Shown here in pieces: positions 42,305 to 51,429 of a stretch of DNA of 64,000 bases; position 1 is the stretch's first letter; each line of letters starts with the position of its first letter. The notes below the pieces were generated by a model. It was given only the letters and a program-made list of their open reading frames with translations, ran no database searches and was not told the origin of the DNA. Both the position numbers and the translations under genes were made by a program. The DNA is from CATQHD01 sp965243165 (GTDB taxonomy: Bacteria; Actinomycetota; Acidimicrobiia; Spongiisociales; Spongiisociaceae), in assembly GCA_965243165.1 (NCBI GenBank), contig OZ251535.1, positions 1,922,001 to 1,986,000 of the forward strand, in the 5' to 3' direction.

Positions 42305-43384
42305 GTGAAAGGATCATCTCAGCCCGGCGAAGAGAGCGACCCGCACCAGCATCGTCCGCACGGCCGCCATCTCCCTCATGTTCGAGGAGAGGATTCTCCC
42401 CGGCGGACGAAGCTGCAGCAGTTCAAGCACGGGTTGAGCGGGTTCTTGGGCCTGCATTCCCACGGCCGCTCCGAGGCGGTGGACAAGGCGCTGACGGGCA
42501 GCGAGCGGGGCATGACGGCCCTGAAGATATCGTTCGCCGTGTTGACGGTGACCGCCGCCGCCCAGACCGGGATCGTGTTCCTGACCGGTTCGGTCTCCCT
42601 GATGGCCGACACCATCCACAACTTCTCCGACGCCCTCACCGCCGTTCCCCTGTTCGTGGCCTTCAAGCTGGGCCGCCGCCCCGCCAACCGCCGCTACACC
42701 TACGGATACCACCGGGCGGAAGACCTGGCCGGGTTGTTCGTGGTGCTGATGATCCTGCTCTCGGCGGCGCTGGTCCTGCGGGAGTCGGTGGAGCGGCTGC
42801 TCGACCCCCGGCGGATCGAGTACATCGGAGCGCTGTTCGCGGCGGGGGTGATCGGGTTCATCGGCAACGAGCTGGTGGCGGTCTACCGCATCCGCATCGG
42901 CCGGGAGATAGGGTCTGCCGCCTTGGTGGCCGACGGCCGGCACGCCCGGGTGGACGGCCTCACCTCCCTGGCGGTGGTGGTGAGCGCCGTGTTCACCTGG
43001 TTCGGAGTGGAGCAGGCCGACCCGATCGTAGGCATCGCCGTGGGCGCCGTCATCCTCCGGGTGCTGTGGACCTCCGCCAAGGAGATATACGGGCGGATGA
43101 TGGACGCCGTGGATCCGGAGGTGGTGGACGAGATCGAGCGGTGCGCCGCCGGGGTGGAGGGGGTGCTGGCCGTGAACTACTGCCGGGTGCGCTGGATGGG
43201 CCACCGCCTGCGCGCCGACGTGGCGGTCGGAGTCGACCCGGCCCTGACGGTGGGCGAGGGCCATGCGGCGGGAGAGCGGGTGAAGGCCGCGCTCCGGCGG
43301 GAGGTGCGCTTCCTGGATTCCGTCTTCGTCCACATCCATTCTGCACCGCCGAACAGGGCGCCAGCCGAACCGGACAACCGCTGA
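42305..43384 (+). CDS. Cation diffusion facilitator (zinc/metal efflux)
   Basis: In this 359-aa protein the N-terminal 60 residues are His-rich (HQHRPHGRHLPH, HSHG), a likely metal-binding extension. Helices carry the site-A residues HNFSDAL (in MADTIHNFSDALTAVP) and DGRHARVDGLTSLAVV (H and D), typical of CDF exporters of Zn2+, Co2+ or Fe2+. A C-terminal cytoplasmic ferredoxin-like domain follows (VDEIERCAAGVEGVLAVNYC). The start is GTG 42305 with AGGGAAGG upstream. It stands alone; copy D ends 46 bp before it. Confidence 0.92.
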   Translation: MKGSSQPGEESDPHQHRPHGRHLPHVRGEDSPRRTKLQQFKHGLSGFLGLHSHGRSEAVDKALTGSERGMTALKISFAVLTVTAAAQTGIVFLTGSVSLMADTIHNFSDALTAVPLFVAFKLGRRPANRRYTYGYHRAEDLAGLFVVLMILLSAALVLRESVERLLDPRRIEYIGALFAAGVIGFIGNELVAVYRIRIGREIGSAALVADGRHARVDGLTSLAVVVSAVFTWFGVEQADPIVGIAVGAVILRVLWTSAKEIYGRMMDAVDPEVVDEIERCAAGVEGVLAVNYCRVRWMGHRLRADVAVGVDPALTVGEGHAAGERVKAALRREVRFLDSVFVHIHSAPPNRAPAEPDNR

Positions 43385-43499
43385 TTCCGCCCCTGTACTT
43401 CTACTTCCCCAACTCGGATGTCAGCCCGCGAAATCCCGCGCTTCGGCGGCGTCCCCGAATCTACAAAACCCCTGGTGTAGAAGCCATTGCAGCCGCACA

Positions 43500-43745
43500 C
43501 CCGCCCCGACCTCGCGAAAATCCCAGCCGCCCCGGCCCGGCTTCGCCGGGAGCCCTCCCCCGCCGCCGCCACCAGCATCGTATCTTCGCCGGGCAAACGC
43601 CGACTCTGCCCCCGGCTCTGTGATGCCTGTCCGGGGCCGCCTCGATGATGACCGCCGCCCTCTCCGGAGCCTCGCGGCGGTGTTTGTGCTTCGGCCTCTT
43701 ATGTATACCGAATTTTCGGTCGTCCGTCTATAGGGTCGTTGGGGA
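43500..43745 (+). repeat. Dispersed repeat, copy E (C-like subfamily)
   Basis: The block contains CGGCTTCGCCGGGAGCC, CACCAGCATCG, the hairpin ACCGCCGC/GCGGCGGT (43651-43681), GTTTGTGCTTCGGCC, GTATACCGAATTTTCGG and ends near the stop of the racemase-like gene. It is close to copy C and lacks the terminal inverted repeats of copies B and D. The DNA from 43385 to 43500 holds nothing I can identify. Confidence 0.65.
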
Positions 43746-44462
43746 AGATTTCGCGGTTTGGGCGGACGCTTCGGAGGCCGAGCGGCGGACGCCCGTCAGG
43801 TACTCGGCGTACCGGAGGGGCATGACCAGGGGGTCGAGCACCGCGACCCCGGGAACCTGTTCGGAGACGGGACCCAGCATCCCCGACCACAGGGAGCAGG
43901 CGTAGAACACGCAGGCGGCGCCGTCCTCGTCGCGGGCCAGGCGGGTCTGCTCCACGCCGTCATCGCGCAGCGCCCGGGCCGTCTCCTCCAGGACCATGCC
44001 GCGCAGAGCGCCCGGGTCGGAGGCGAACAGGCGGGCGGCGGTGTCGGGGTCCGGGTGGGAGAAGTCCGCCTTCCTGACGTTGAGGAGAAGGCCCTCCAAG
44101 CCGTGGGCGGCGGCGCGGGGCGCCCAGGTCTCGATCTTGTAGCCGCTGGCCACGATGGTCAGGCCGCCCAGGGAAGGGGCGGTGCGGGCCAAGGCCTCGA
44201 ACGGTCCGATGACCGGGATGCCCACCAGCTGTTTGGCTTCTTCGACCAGCGGATCCGAAGTGCAGGCCGAGACCGCCGCGTCGAAGCCGTCCCGCTCGGC
44301 GTCCCTCACCGCTTGGAAGAAGGCGCTCCCCCACACCTCGGACGGCGGCACGAAGGGGGTCTCCGGCAGACCGGGCAGGTGGCGCACTTCGAGCTCGGCG
44401 CCGGGGGCGGCGACGGGGGCGAGCAGGTCGAGCGTGAGCTGGTTGTACAAGTCCGTGCCCAT
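43728..44462 (-). CDS. Aspartate/glutamate (hydantoin) racemase family protein
   Basis: This protein of at least 244 aa has two Cys in racemase-like positions: SACTSDPLVEEAKQLVGIP and FYACSLWSG. GPFEALARTAPSLGGLTIVASG follows the first. This matches the Asp/Glu/hydantoin racemase superfamily, with the second Cys flanked differently (ACVFYACS). The annotated ATG at 44462 starts MGTDLYNQLTLDLL, but the frame stays open upstream and encodes RILFIHP, the expected first beta strand. That N-terminus could only begin at a rare ATT or CTG codon, so the true start is uncertain. It is monocistronic; substrate unknown. Confidence 0.75.
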   Translation of the reverse strand: MGTDLYNQLTLDLLAPVAAPGAELEVRHLPGLPETPFVPPSEVWGSAFFQAVRDAERDGFDAAVSACTSDPLVEEAKQLVGIPVIGPFEALARTAPSLGGLTIVASGYKIETWAPRAAAHGLEGLLLNVRKADFSHPDPDTAARLFASDPGALRGMVLEETARALRDDGVEQTRLARDEDGAACVFYACSLWSGMLGPVSEQVPGVAVLDPLVMPLRYAEYLTGVRRSASEASAQTAKSSPTTL

Positions 44463-44834
44463 AGGGTGGATGAACAGAATGCGGGCCGCCGCGGTTCCCT
44501 CCTCGATGCGGAGGCCGAGCCTAGCCCTGATGTTTCACGAGAGCGGGGGCGGGCCAGGGCGGCCGGCTCGGCGTCGGACAGTTTCGGGGCGACGCCCCCG
44601 CCTTGGGCCGCAGGGCGCCCGGTGGGGTTTTCCGCCGGCAGGTCATCGATGGTTGTGTAGAGTGCGGCGGCGGGGTGTCCAGATCCGGGTTCCTTCCAGG
44701 CCTCCAAGGCCGTGGGTGTCACCTCCGGATCATGGACACTCCCGCCGTCGAACTGGGGTATTTATCCGCCCCGCCCCTTGGAACTACTCATCTCATTTCG
44801 TCTCATCCAGCTGACTAGGAAGGAACCGCCTCCT
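44463..44834. other. Intergenic region upstream of the LRR-protease gene
   Basis: No gene is seen. The region holds the 5' side of the divergent racemase-like gene and a solo end of the dispersed repeat at 44776-44793. AGGAAGGA at 44818-44825 is the ribosome site for the downstream gene. Confidence 0.6.
44776..44793 (+). repeat. Solo right-end sequence of the dispersed repeat
   Basis: CCTTGGAACTACTCATCT is identical to the right terminus of copy B and of the element at 63.36-63.56 kb, but no repeat core precedes it. It lies 42 bp upstream of the LRR-protease start codon. Confidence 0.7.
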
Positions 44835-47192
44835 ATGGAGAGAAGCCCCGGTCCGGTTGTTGCGATCCTGGCCGCAGTTGGACTGACCGCCGCCTTGGCC
44901 TTGCCCGCTGCGGCGCAGGACGGCCCCGCCGCCGACCTGGATCCGGCTGACTGCTCCAACGGAACCTTCGTCGCCCGTCCTTCCGGCAACCCGGGCCTGG
45001 TTGCCGACTGCCGAGCTTTGGCGGCTGTCCGCAATCACTGGACCCGGCCTCCCGGCAACGCCGGGCCGCCCGCCGATCATGCCCTCCTGACCTGGGGCCG
45101 CGTCGGTGCCAAAGACATCACCGCATGGCAGGGGATAAACGTCAACGACCAACGCGTCGCTTCCGTTTCCCTGGGCGGGAATGAACTCACCGGACCTATA
45201 CCAACCGAAATCGGACAACTCACCAAACTCACACACCTCTACCTAGACAACAACCAACTCACCGGACCTATACCAACCGAAATCGGACAACTCACCAAAC
45301 TCACACACCTCTACCTGGACGGGAATGAACTCACCGGATCCATACCAACCGAAATCGGACAACTCACCAACCTGACGCATCTTCGTCTGAGCTGGAATGA
45401 ACTCACCGGACCTATACCAACCGAAATCGGACAACTCACCAAACTCGTACATCTCTATCTGGACAACAACCAACTCACCGGAACCATACCAACCGAAATC
45501 GGACAACTCACCAACCTGACACACCTCCGTTTGAGCGGGAATAAACTCACCGGATCCATACCAACCGAAACCGTCCAACGCCTAGAATTGATCAACCCAT
45601 TTGAGGCGGATTTAGGCCTCGTAGCAAATATCGAAGAAATCAGAAAGATATCTCTGGTCAATAATCTATGGGAAGTTTGGATTTGCGACACCGACGGGCC
45701 TCTCGATCTAGACCTCGGCAATACGGCCCGCTTACTGAATCAAACAGTGGTTCCATATTTCGAATGGTTGTCTGAAGGACGATTCATGCCCCGATTCTCG
45801 GCAACCGGAACCGTTTCCCTCACACACAGCGAACTCGTTGCTTTAGAGGAGGAACATTGGGTAGACCGCATGGCCGCCTGCGAAAACAAAATGATGACCT
45901 CTGAACTCCACAACACACTGAACAAGGCAGTTATAATCGAAACACGGGATAATCTCGGTGGAATAGGCGGATATAACACTAACGCTATAGTGGGAGGCGG
46001 CACTGTAACGGCAATACCCGGCAATGATCTTACGCCCCGCTTGAAGACTGTCGCGCACGAGATAGGCCATGTGCTTGGATGGCCGCACTCCTACAACGGA
46101 CTTATCTCTTATGATGGAGTATTTGACGAATATGATAACTCTACAGACATAATGAGCCGAGGCAACGACAAGGATCTATCGACAAGCACCCATGCCGTCA
46201 ACCGTTACGCCGCCGGGTGGATAGATCCGAAAGATGTAGCCATCTACTCAGGCGAAGCAACTACCTATGAACTGAGTCCGATAGGAGTAAAAGGAACCCA
46301 AATGCTGGTAGTTCCGAGCAAGGAAGGCCAAGGAGTATTCTACAGCCTGAGCCCCGTGACAGCCAAGGATCATAATCGCGACCAACCCAAAGAAGGGGTG
46401 GAAATATACCTGATAGACCAAAGCTACTCGACCTGTGAAGGCATATGGCTTGATAAAAAGGCACCACCGTGCCGCAGGACTCAGCCGTATCCACCCCAGA
46501 TTGTCAAAGAAAACGGAGCCTCGGCCCACCATGTACGAGGAGTGGGCGAAGTTTTCCAGCTGGGAGAAGTATGGGCGGCGGTGCAGAAACGGCAGGGAGA
46601 CCGGTTCACAGTAGCAGTAGGATCAGGATGCGGAGGGTACTTCCAAGGGAAATTCTGCGACGATGAAGACAACGTACACTCGAACAGCATCGAGGCCGTC
46701 GCCGACTGGGGAATAACACGCGGATGCCGAACAAACGAGTTCTGCCCCGATGCCGTAATCACCCGAAGCCAAATGGCAGCCTTCCTCCACCGAGCCGTAA
46801 CACATATATCCGGTGATGAACCAACCGCCGGCGCCGAGGTGACCCTCAACGACGTCGAAGGCGGCGCTTGGTACCGGCCCTACGCAGAATGGGCGGTAGA
46901 CACCGGAGTAATGTCAGCACCGAACGGGGCCTTCAACCCAGACGGGGCGGTAACCCGGGCGGACATGGCCGAGATGATGACCGCCGCCTTCAACCGCCTC
47001 GCCCCGCCCGCCGCGGCGCAGGGCGTGTTCACCGACATGGGAGGCCAACCCGACCTGACCGTCAGAGCCGCCGAAGCCCTCAGAACAACCGGAGTCACCC
47101 AAGGATGCTCGACCTCACCCCTCCGCTACTGCCCCAACCAACCCGTTACCAGAGCACAAATGGCTTCGTTCTTCCACCGCGCCCTCTCGTAG
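44835..47192 (+). CDS. Secreted leucine-rich-repeat metzincin protease with SLH domains
   Basis: The 785-aa protein has a signal peptide (VVAILAAVGLTAALALPAAAQ), then five to six plant-type 24-residue leucine-rich repeats (ELTGPIPTEIGQLTKLTHLY, residues about 115-250), then a peptidase domain with HEIGHVLGWPH (H408, E409, H412, H418), the metzincin zinc site, and a Met-turn DIMSRG (M440). It ends with three SLH modules (first: SIEAVADWGITRGCRTNEFC) that would anchor it to the cell envelope. The combination suggests a surface protease with a binding arm. The ATG at 44835 follows AGGAAGGA. No inhibitor or secretion gene adjoins. Confidence 0.9.
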   Translation: MERSPGPVVAILAAVGLTAALALPAAAQDGPAADLDPADCSNGTFVARPSGNPGLVADCRALAAVRNHWTRPPGNAGPPADHALLTWGRVGAKDITAWQGINVNDQRVASVSLGGNELTGPIPTEIGQLTKLTHLYLDNNQLTGPIPTEIGQLTKLTHLYLDGNELTGSIPTEIGQLTNLTHLRLSWNELTGPIPTEIGQLTKLVHLYLDNNQLTGTIPTEIGQLTNLTHLRLSGNKLTGSIPTETVQRLELINPFEADLGLVANIEEIRKISLVNNLWEVWICDTDGPLDLDLGNTARLLNQTVVPYFEWLSEGRFMPRFSATGTVSLTHSELVALEEEHWVDRMAACENKMMTSELHNTLNKAVIIETRDNLGGIGGYNTNAIVGGGTVTAIPGNDLTPRLKTVAHEIGHVLGWPHSYNGLISYDGVFDEYDNSTDIMSRGNDKDLSTSTHAVNRYAAGWIDPKDVAIYSGEATTYELSPIGVKGTQMLVVPSKEGQGVFYSLSPVTAKDHNRDQPKEGVEIYLIDQSYSTCEGIWLDKKAPPCRRTQPYPPQIVKENGASAHHVRGVGEVFQLGEVWAAVQKRQGDRFTVAVGSGCGGYFQGKFCDDEDNVHSNSIEAVADWGITRGCRTNEFCPDAVITRSQMAAFLHRAVTHISGDEPTAGAEVTLNDVEGGAWYRPYAEWAVDTGVMSAPNGAFNPDGAVTRADMAEMMTAAFNRLAPPAAAQGVFTDMGGQPDLTVRAAEALRTTGVTQGCSTSPLRYCPNQPVTRAQMASFFHRALS
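45186..45575 (+). repeat. 72-bp tandem repeats encoding the LRR region
   Basis: The core CTCACCGGACCTATACCAAC and its one- or two-base variants recur six times at a period of 72 bp, matching 24 residues per unit. The units are nearly identical at DNA level, including synonymous positions. Confidence 0.92.
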
Positions 47193-47255
47193 AGCCAACA
47201 TTCCCACCGGCCGCCGGCGCGGACCGGCGCCGCAAGGACGGCCGCCCTCCTTCGT

Positions 47256-48755
47256 TCAGCGGCCGAGGGTGCGGCGGCTGAGTTCCATCAAGGCTGCGGC
47301 CAACGACTGGTCGAGCCACTCGTACAGTTCCTCGGCGCGGTCCTCCACCTCCTCGTCGTGGGTGAAGGTGAAGGCGTCGCTGGAGGTTTCGATGAAATGG
47401 TCCTCGTAGGAAGACGATTCCCCGCCGTCCTGGATATCTCCGAACGAGGTGACGGCCATTACCCCGGTGCGGGGGCTTCCCACATGATGGATCGAGGCGG
47501 TGAACCTGGTTCGGACGCCGTTGATCTTGATTGCCAACTGCGCCCACCACTTGCTGGACCGGAGGTCGGCCCAGTGCTCGGCCCGTTTGGCGGATTGGAT
47601 GATCTGATAGCGCCACCAACCCTCTCGCTGGCTGCCGGGCGAGGCCTTGTTGTTCCAGGTGCTCACTTTGCGGTTCTCTTCGGTGTATACCTCTTTCAAG
47701 TCCTTCCCGGCGGCCCTCAACCAGTCTTCGATGCGACCGTGCAGCTGCCGGGCTCGGATGTGGACGGCGAGTTCCTTGCGTTCGGTCTCTTCCTGTTCCT
47801 GGCGCCTCAGCTTGCGGGCGTGGAACCTGGCTAACTCTCTGGCCGTCTTCGGCAGAGGTTCGGACACCGGTTCTTCCAGCTCCCGGCGGATCGACCGCAT
47901 GGCGAGTTTGGCGAAGAGGCGGCCCAGCGGCGCCAGGTCGCCGTCGTTGGCTTGGTTCAAGGCGTCGAGGTACCGGTCGCGCCGGTCCCGATCCACGACC
48001 AGCGGGGGGTACTGCCTGCGCTCCAGCGAGAGGAAGGTCAGCACCCTCGCCACCCGGCCGTTGCCGTCTTGAAAAGGGTGTATCTGCACGAAGCGGTGAT
48101 GCAACCAGGCGGCCGAGACGACCGGATGGACCCCGTCCATGTTCCTGTACCACTCGACCAGGCGTTCGATCTCCCCGTCCACCTGCATGGGCGGGGCGAA
48201 CTCCAAGAGGACGCCGTCGGCGAGCTTCACGTTGTTGGGCCAGGTTTTGAAAGCCCCGTGGTTCAACTCGGTGCGGACGACGCGCCCGAACTGGTCGGTT
48301 GCCTCGTAGTCGGGTTGGGCCCGGGTGATCAGCGCGTGCAGCTGCTTGATGAACGAGGAGGTCAGGGGGCGGTCCTCCCGGACGTATTCGGTTGCCATAT
48401 CCAGCCCTTCCAGCTGGGCTTCGAGCATGGCCAGCACCCCGGGGGACACCTCCCCGCCCGCCCGGGCGGCTGCCTCTCGGGTAAGGCCCTCGGCGACCAG
48501 CGTCTGGGTTACGCCCCAGTCAATCTGGTACAGGCGCTCGAGTATCCCGGTCTCGATGGCGTGCTTGCGGAGGGTGCGGCGGCGCAGGGTACGGCGGTCG
48601 GCCTCGTCCAAGGTATCGGTGAATTGCTGCCAGGAACGCTGCAGAGCGTCTACCGCGGCCAAGTCGCCCCTTATTTTTGTCGCCACAGAGGGGTCCAGCC
48701 CCGTGATGGGCTGCCATTTCCTGACGGCCTCCTCGGCCGCCGCTGCGGTGCTCAT
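47256..48755 (-). CDS. Fic family protein (AMPylator-type)
   Basis: The 499-aa protein has the Fic active-site loop HPFQDGNGRVARV at residues 226-238, with catalytic His226 and the full HPFxxGNGR motif, so it is probably active in transferring AMP or another nucleotide to a protein target. The N-terminal helical part includes KHAIETGILERLYQIDWGVT, which could play the role of an autoinhibitory helix; the canonical (S/T)xxxE(G/N) is not clear. A winged-helix-like C-terminal half contains RQLHGRIEDWLRAAGKDLKE. It is the downstream neighbour of the catabolic operon on the same strand but separated by about 100 bp. The target is unknown. Confidence 0.88.
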   Translation of the reverse strand: MSTAAAAEEAVRKWQPITGLDPSVATKIRGDLAAVDALQRSWQQFTDTLDEADRRTLRRRTLRKHAIETGILERLYQIDWGVTQTLVAEGLTREAAARAGGEVSPGVLAMLEAQLEGLDMATEYVREDRPLTSSFIKQLHALITRAQPDYEATDQFGRVVRTELNHGAFKTWPNNVKLADGVLLEFAPPMQVDGEIERLVEWYRNMDGVHPVVSAAWLHHRFVQIHPFQDGNGRVARVLTFLSLERRQYPPLVVDRDRRDRYLDALNQANDGDLAPLGRLFAKLAMRSIRRELEEPVSEPLPKTARELARFHARKLRRQEQEETERKELAVHIRARQLHGRIEDWLRAAGKDLKEVYTEENRKVSTWNNKASPGSQREGWWRYQIIQSAKRAEHWADLRSSKWWAQLAIKINGVRTRFTASIHHVGSPRTGVMAVTSFGDIQDGGESSSYEDHFIETSSDAFTFTHDEEVEDRAEELYEWLDQSLAAALMELSRRTLGR

Positions 48756-48853
48756 GGCCGGTCAGGGTAATACGGTTCTCCCCGAAGGCGCATGCAGCAA
48801 GAAGGGCAAACCCGACAGGTGCACCTTGGCGCGCGGTGATCAAGGTGTGATGA

Positions 48854-49600
48854 TCAGGGGCCGCCTGTTACGAAGAGCACCTGGCCGGTGATGTAGCCGG
48901 CGGCGGGGCCGGCCAGGAAGTTCACCGCCGCCGCCACTTCTTCGGGGGCGCCGATCCTGCCCAGGGCCGAGGCGGCGGCCGACCGTCCGGCAAACTCCTC
49001 CCAGGGGATCCGGCTGCGTTCGGCGTAGTTGCGGGTCATGGGGGTGTCGATGAAACCGGGGGCGACCGCGTTCACCCGGATGCCGTCCGGCCCCAGCTCC
49101 ATCGACAGGGAGCGGGCCAGCCCGATGACGCCCGCCTTGGCGGCCCCGTAGTTGGCCTTGCCGGGTATCCCCCGCGAGGCGATCGAGGAGATCAGCACCA
49201 CGCTTCCCGCCGACGACCTCCGCAGGGCGGGAACCGCCGCCTTGACCAGCGCATACGATCCGGTCAGGTGGGTTTCGATCACCGACGACCACACCGCCGG
49301 GGTCATCTCCTCCACCGGCGCTCCGGCCAGGTTCCCGGCCGCCGCCGCCACTGCGTCCAAGCCGCCGAACTCCGACGCCAGCGAATCCACCGCCTCCTGC
49401 ACCGCCCCCAAATCGGTTACATCCGCCTCCGCCGACGCCGCCTCCGCCCCCGCCCGCCGCAACTCGGCCGCCGTCCGCCCGGCCGCCGCCCCGTCCAGGT
49501 CGATCACCCCCACCGCCCGGAAGGCCTTCGACGCCGCCAGCCGCCGGCATACGGCCGCCCCGATCCCGCTCGCCCCCCCGGATACGACCGCCGCCCTCAT
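48854..49600 (-). CDS. Short-chain dehydrogenase/reductase
   Basis: This 248-aa classical SDR has the cofactor-binding GGASGIGAAVCRRL at residues 8-21, AAAAGNL (NNAG-equivalent), the catalytic Ser in SVVLISSIASRGIPG, and YGAAKAG with Tyr and Lys, then VNAVAPGFIDTPMT. The D in GVIDLDG after strand 2 suggests NAD preference. It overlaps the preceding SDR by 4 bases and is the last gene of the catabolic operon. Substrate unknown. Confidence 0.92.
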   Translation of the reverse strand: MRAAVVSGGASGIGAAVCRRLAASKAFRAVGVIDLDGAAAGRTAAELRRAGAEAASAEADVTDLGAVQEAVDSLASEFGGLDAVAAAAGNLAGAPVEEMTPAVWSSVIETHLTGSYALVKAAVPALRRSSAGSVVLISSIASRGIPGKANYGAAKAGVIGLARSLSMELGPDGIRVNAVAPGFIDTPMTRNYAERSRIPWEEFAGRSAAASALGRIGAPEEVAAAVNFLAGPAAGYITGQVLFVTGGP

Positions 49601-50385
49601 CCCGGCCGGATCGACCACCCGCCGTCCACCACCAGGATGTGGCCGGTGATCCAGCGGGCCCGGTCCGAGGCCAAGAACAGAACGGCGTCCACGATGTCGT
49701 CCACCTCGCCGAAGCCGAGCGGCATCGGCCCCTCCGGCTGGACGGGAGGGGTGTCGAACAGGCGGGTGGGGACCGGCCCCGGGGCTACCGCGTTGACCCG
49801 CACTCCTCGAGGGGCCAGCTCCAGGGCGGCCGACCGGGTCATCTGCACCACCGCCCCCTTGCTGGTGTCGTAGGCGATCTCCGGGATCGGCCCCGGCCGG
49901 AACCCGACCACCGAGGCTATGTTGATGATCCTTCCCCGGTCGGGAACCCCCGCTGCGGCCTCCCCCTCCCCGGCGCCTCCCTCTTCGGTCATCTGGCGGA
50001 CCGCCTCCTGCAGGCACAGGAAGCTGCCCCGCAGGTTGATGTCGATCACCCGGTTCCAGTCGCGCTCCCCGTGCTCCAACAAGGGCTTGTTGACGCCCAC
50101 CCCCGCCGCGTTGACCAGCACCCGGCACCCGCCCAGCCCGGCCGCCGCCTCGAAGGCCCGGGCAACCGAGGAGGGGGATGAAACGTCGGCGGCCGCGGTA
50201 ATGCACCGGTCGGCGCCCCCCAGCTCCGAACGCAGGTCATCGAGTCTGCCTGCATCGACGTCCACCGCCGCCACCTGCGCCCCCAGCTCGTGGAAGGCGG
50301 CCGCGGCCGCCCGCCCGATCCCGCTGCCCGCTCCGGTAACCACCACCGCCCCGCCGGGGAACGCCATCTCCATCGCGGCCTTCAT
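49597..50385 (-). CDS. Short-chain dehydrogenase/reductase
   Basis: The 262-aa classical SDR shows VVVTGAGSGIGRAAAAAFHE, AAVDVDA (Asp favouring NAD), NAAGVGV, catalytic Ser in IINIASVVGFRPG and YDTSKGA (Tyr, Lys), ending WITGHILVVDGGWSIRPG. A Gly/Glu-rich insertion (EEGGAGEGEAAAGVPD) before the Ser strand is unusual. It overlaps both neighbours by 4 bases, linking the amidohydrolase and the second SDR. Confidence 0.92.
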   Translation of the reverse strand: MKAAMEMAFPGGAVVVTGAGSGIGRAAAAAFHELGAQVAAVDVDAGRLDDLRSELGGADRCITAAADVSSPSSVARAFEAAAGLGGCRVLVNAAGVGVNKPLLEHGERDWNRVIDINLRGSFLCLQEAVRQMTEEGGAGEGEAAAGVPDRGRIINIASVVGFRPGPIPEIAYDTSKGAVVQMTRSAALELAPRGVRVNAVAPGPVPTRLFDTPPVQPEGPMPLGFGEVDDIVDAVLFLASDRARWITGHILVVDGGWSIRPG

Positions 50386-51260
50386 GACCCCTCCTCCTCC
50401 AACCCGAACAGCCGAACGGCGTTGCCTCGCATCACCTTGCGCAGCACCTCCTCAGACAGCCCGAACCCCAGATAGCGGTCGATGGTCTCCTGGATCGGGC
50501 AGAAGGGGTATCCGGTGGCGAACAGAAAGCGGTCCTGCAGGAAGGTGGCGATCCCCTTCACGTAGTCGGCCTCCCCCGGCAGCCCCGGAAAGTACACGTC
50601 GGGGAGCATCCACACGTTGGCGCGGCGGAAAGCGACCCCCAGGGCCGCCTGGGCGTAGGGCCATCCGCCGTGGACGTTCACCACCGTCAGGTCCGGGAAG
50701 CGCCCCGCCACCCGGTCGATCCTCTCTGGGTCGGAGAAGGACAGGTCGGGGCCGGTCTCGCCTCCCCCCATCACCAGAGCGGGGACTCCGGCGGCCGCGC
50801 AGGCCTCGTAGACCGGATCGACGGCGGGGTCGTCCACGTAGGCGGGGACGTCGGAGATGCCCGGCTCCAGCACTATGCCCCTCGCCCCCCGGTCCACCAG
50901 CCCTTGGACGGACTCGGCGGCGCCCGCCCGGAACGGATCCACCGCCGCATATACGAAGAAAAGACCGGGATGCTCCTCCGCCGCGGCGAAGACCGGATCG
51001 TTGCCCTTGCCCCCCCACCACTTGTTGGGCGCCCGGGCCGGAACCCCCGCCCGCACGATTCCGGCCTCCGCCGTCTCCGCCAGGTAACCGTCCAAGTCGG
51101 CCCGGCGCATGGCCGGGGTGATGGTCCACCCCCGGGCGGCGACGTTGCGGAGGGTGCGGGGGAGGTTGGTGTAGGTGCGGTCTTCGATGAAGGCGGGGAT
51201 GGGCGGGCGGGAGCGGGCGTCGATGATCCCCTCCGGCGCTATCTGCCGCACGCCGGTCAT
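50382..51260 (-). CDS. Amidohydrolase-2 family protein lacking the N-terminal HxH
   Basis: This 292-aa TIM-barrel protein is related to the amidohydrolase-2/ACMSD/LigI group: YAAVDPFRAGAAESVQGLVD, GARGIVLEPGIS, VNVHGGWPYAQAALGVAF, NVWMLPDVYF, and the ending MRGNAVRLFGLE. The first strand reads GIIDARSRPPIP where metal-dependent members have DxHxH, and the strand-8 region reads FATGYPF where a catalytic Asp (SDYPF) is usual. The single His in NVHGG remains. It may be a metal-independent hydrolase, decarboxylase or lactonase. The ATG at 51260 was chosen because upstream residues lack homology. It is 169 bp downstream of the ABC genes. Confidence 0.82.
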   Translation of the reverse strand: MTGVRQIAPEGIIDARSRPPIPAFIEDRTYTNLPRTLRNVAARGWTITPAMRRADLDGYLAETAEAGIVRAGVPARAPNKWWGGKGNDPVFAAAEEHPGLFFVYAAVDPFRAGAAESVQGLVDRGARGIVLEPGISDVPAYVDDPAVDPVYEACAAAGVPALVMGGGETGPDLSFSDPERIDRVAGRFPDLTVVNVHGGWPYAQAALGVAFRRANVWMLPDVYFPGLPGEADYVKGIATFLQDRFLFATGYPFCPIQETIDRYLGFGLSEEVLRKVMRGNAVRLFGLEEEGS

Positions 51261-51429
51261 GCCGGCCCCTGATCCTTCAACGATTCGGACACGCCCGCCT
51301 CCTCTCGTTCGGTCCGCCGCCGGCAGCGTCTGTGTTGTCCGGTGGTTGGACCTGCGTTTCTCCGACAAGCTACCCTACGCGGCTACTGCCCCGGCTAACC
51401 CCCGGCCGGCGGGGCGCCTTTCATTCGGA

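Noticed and set aside
44712..44834. Longer N-terminus for the LRR-protease gene
   Set aside because: The upstream 41 codons run through the solo repeat end and would place the signal peptide internally; ATG 44835 has a proper ribosome site and begins the signal peptide.
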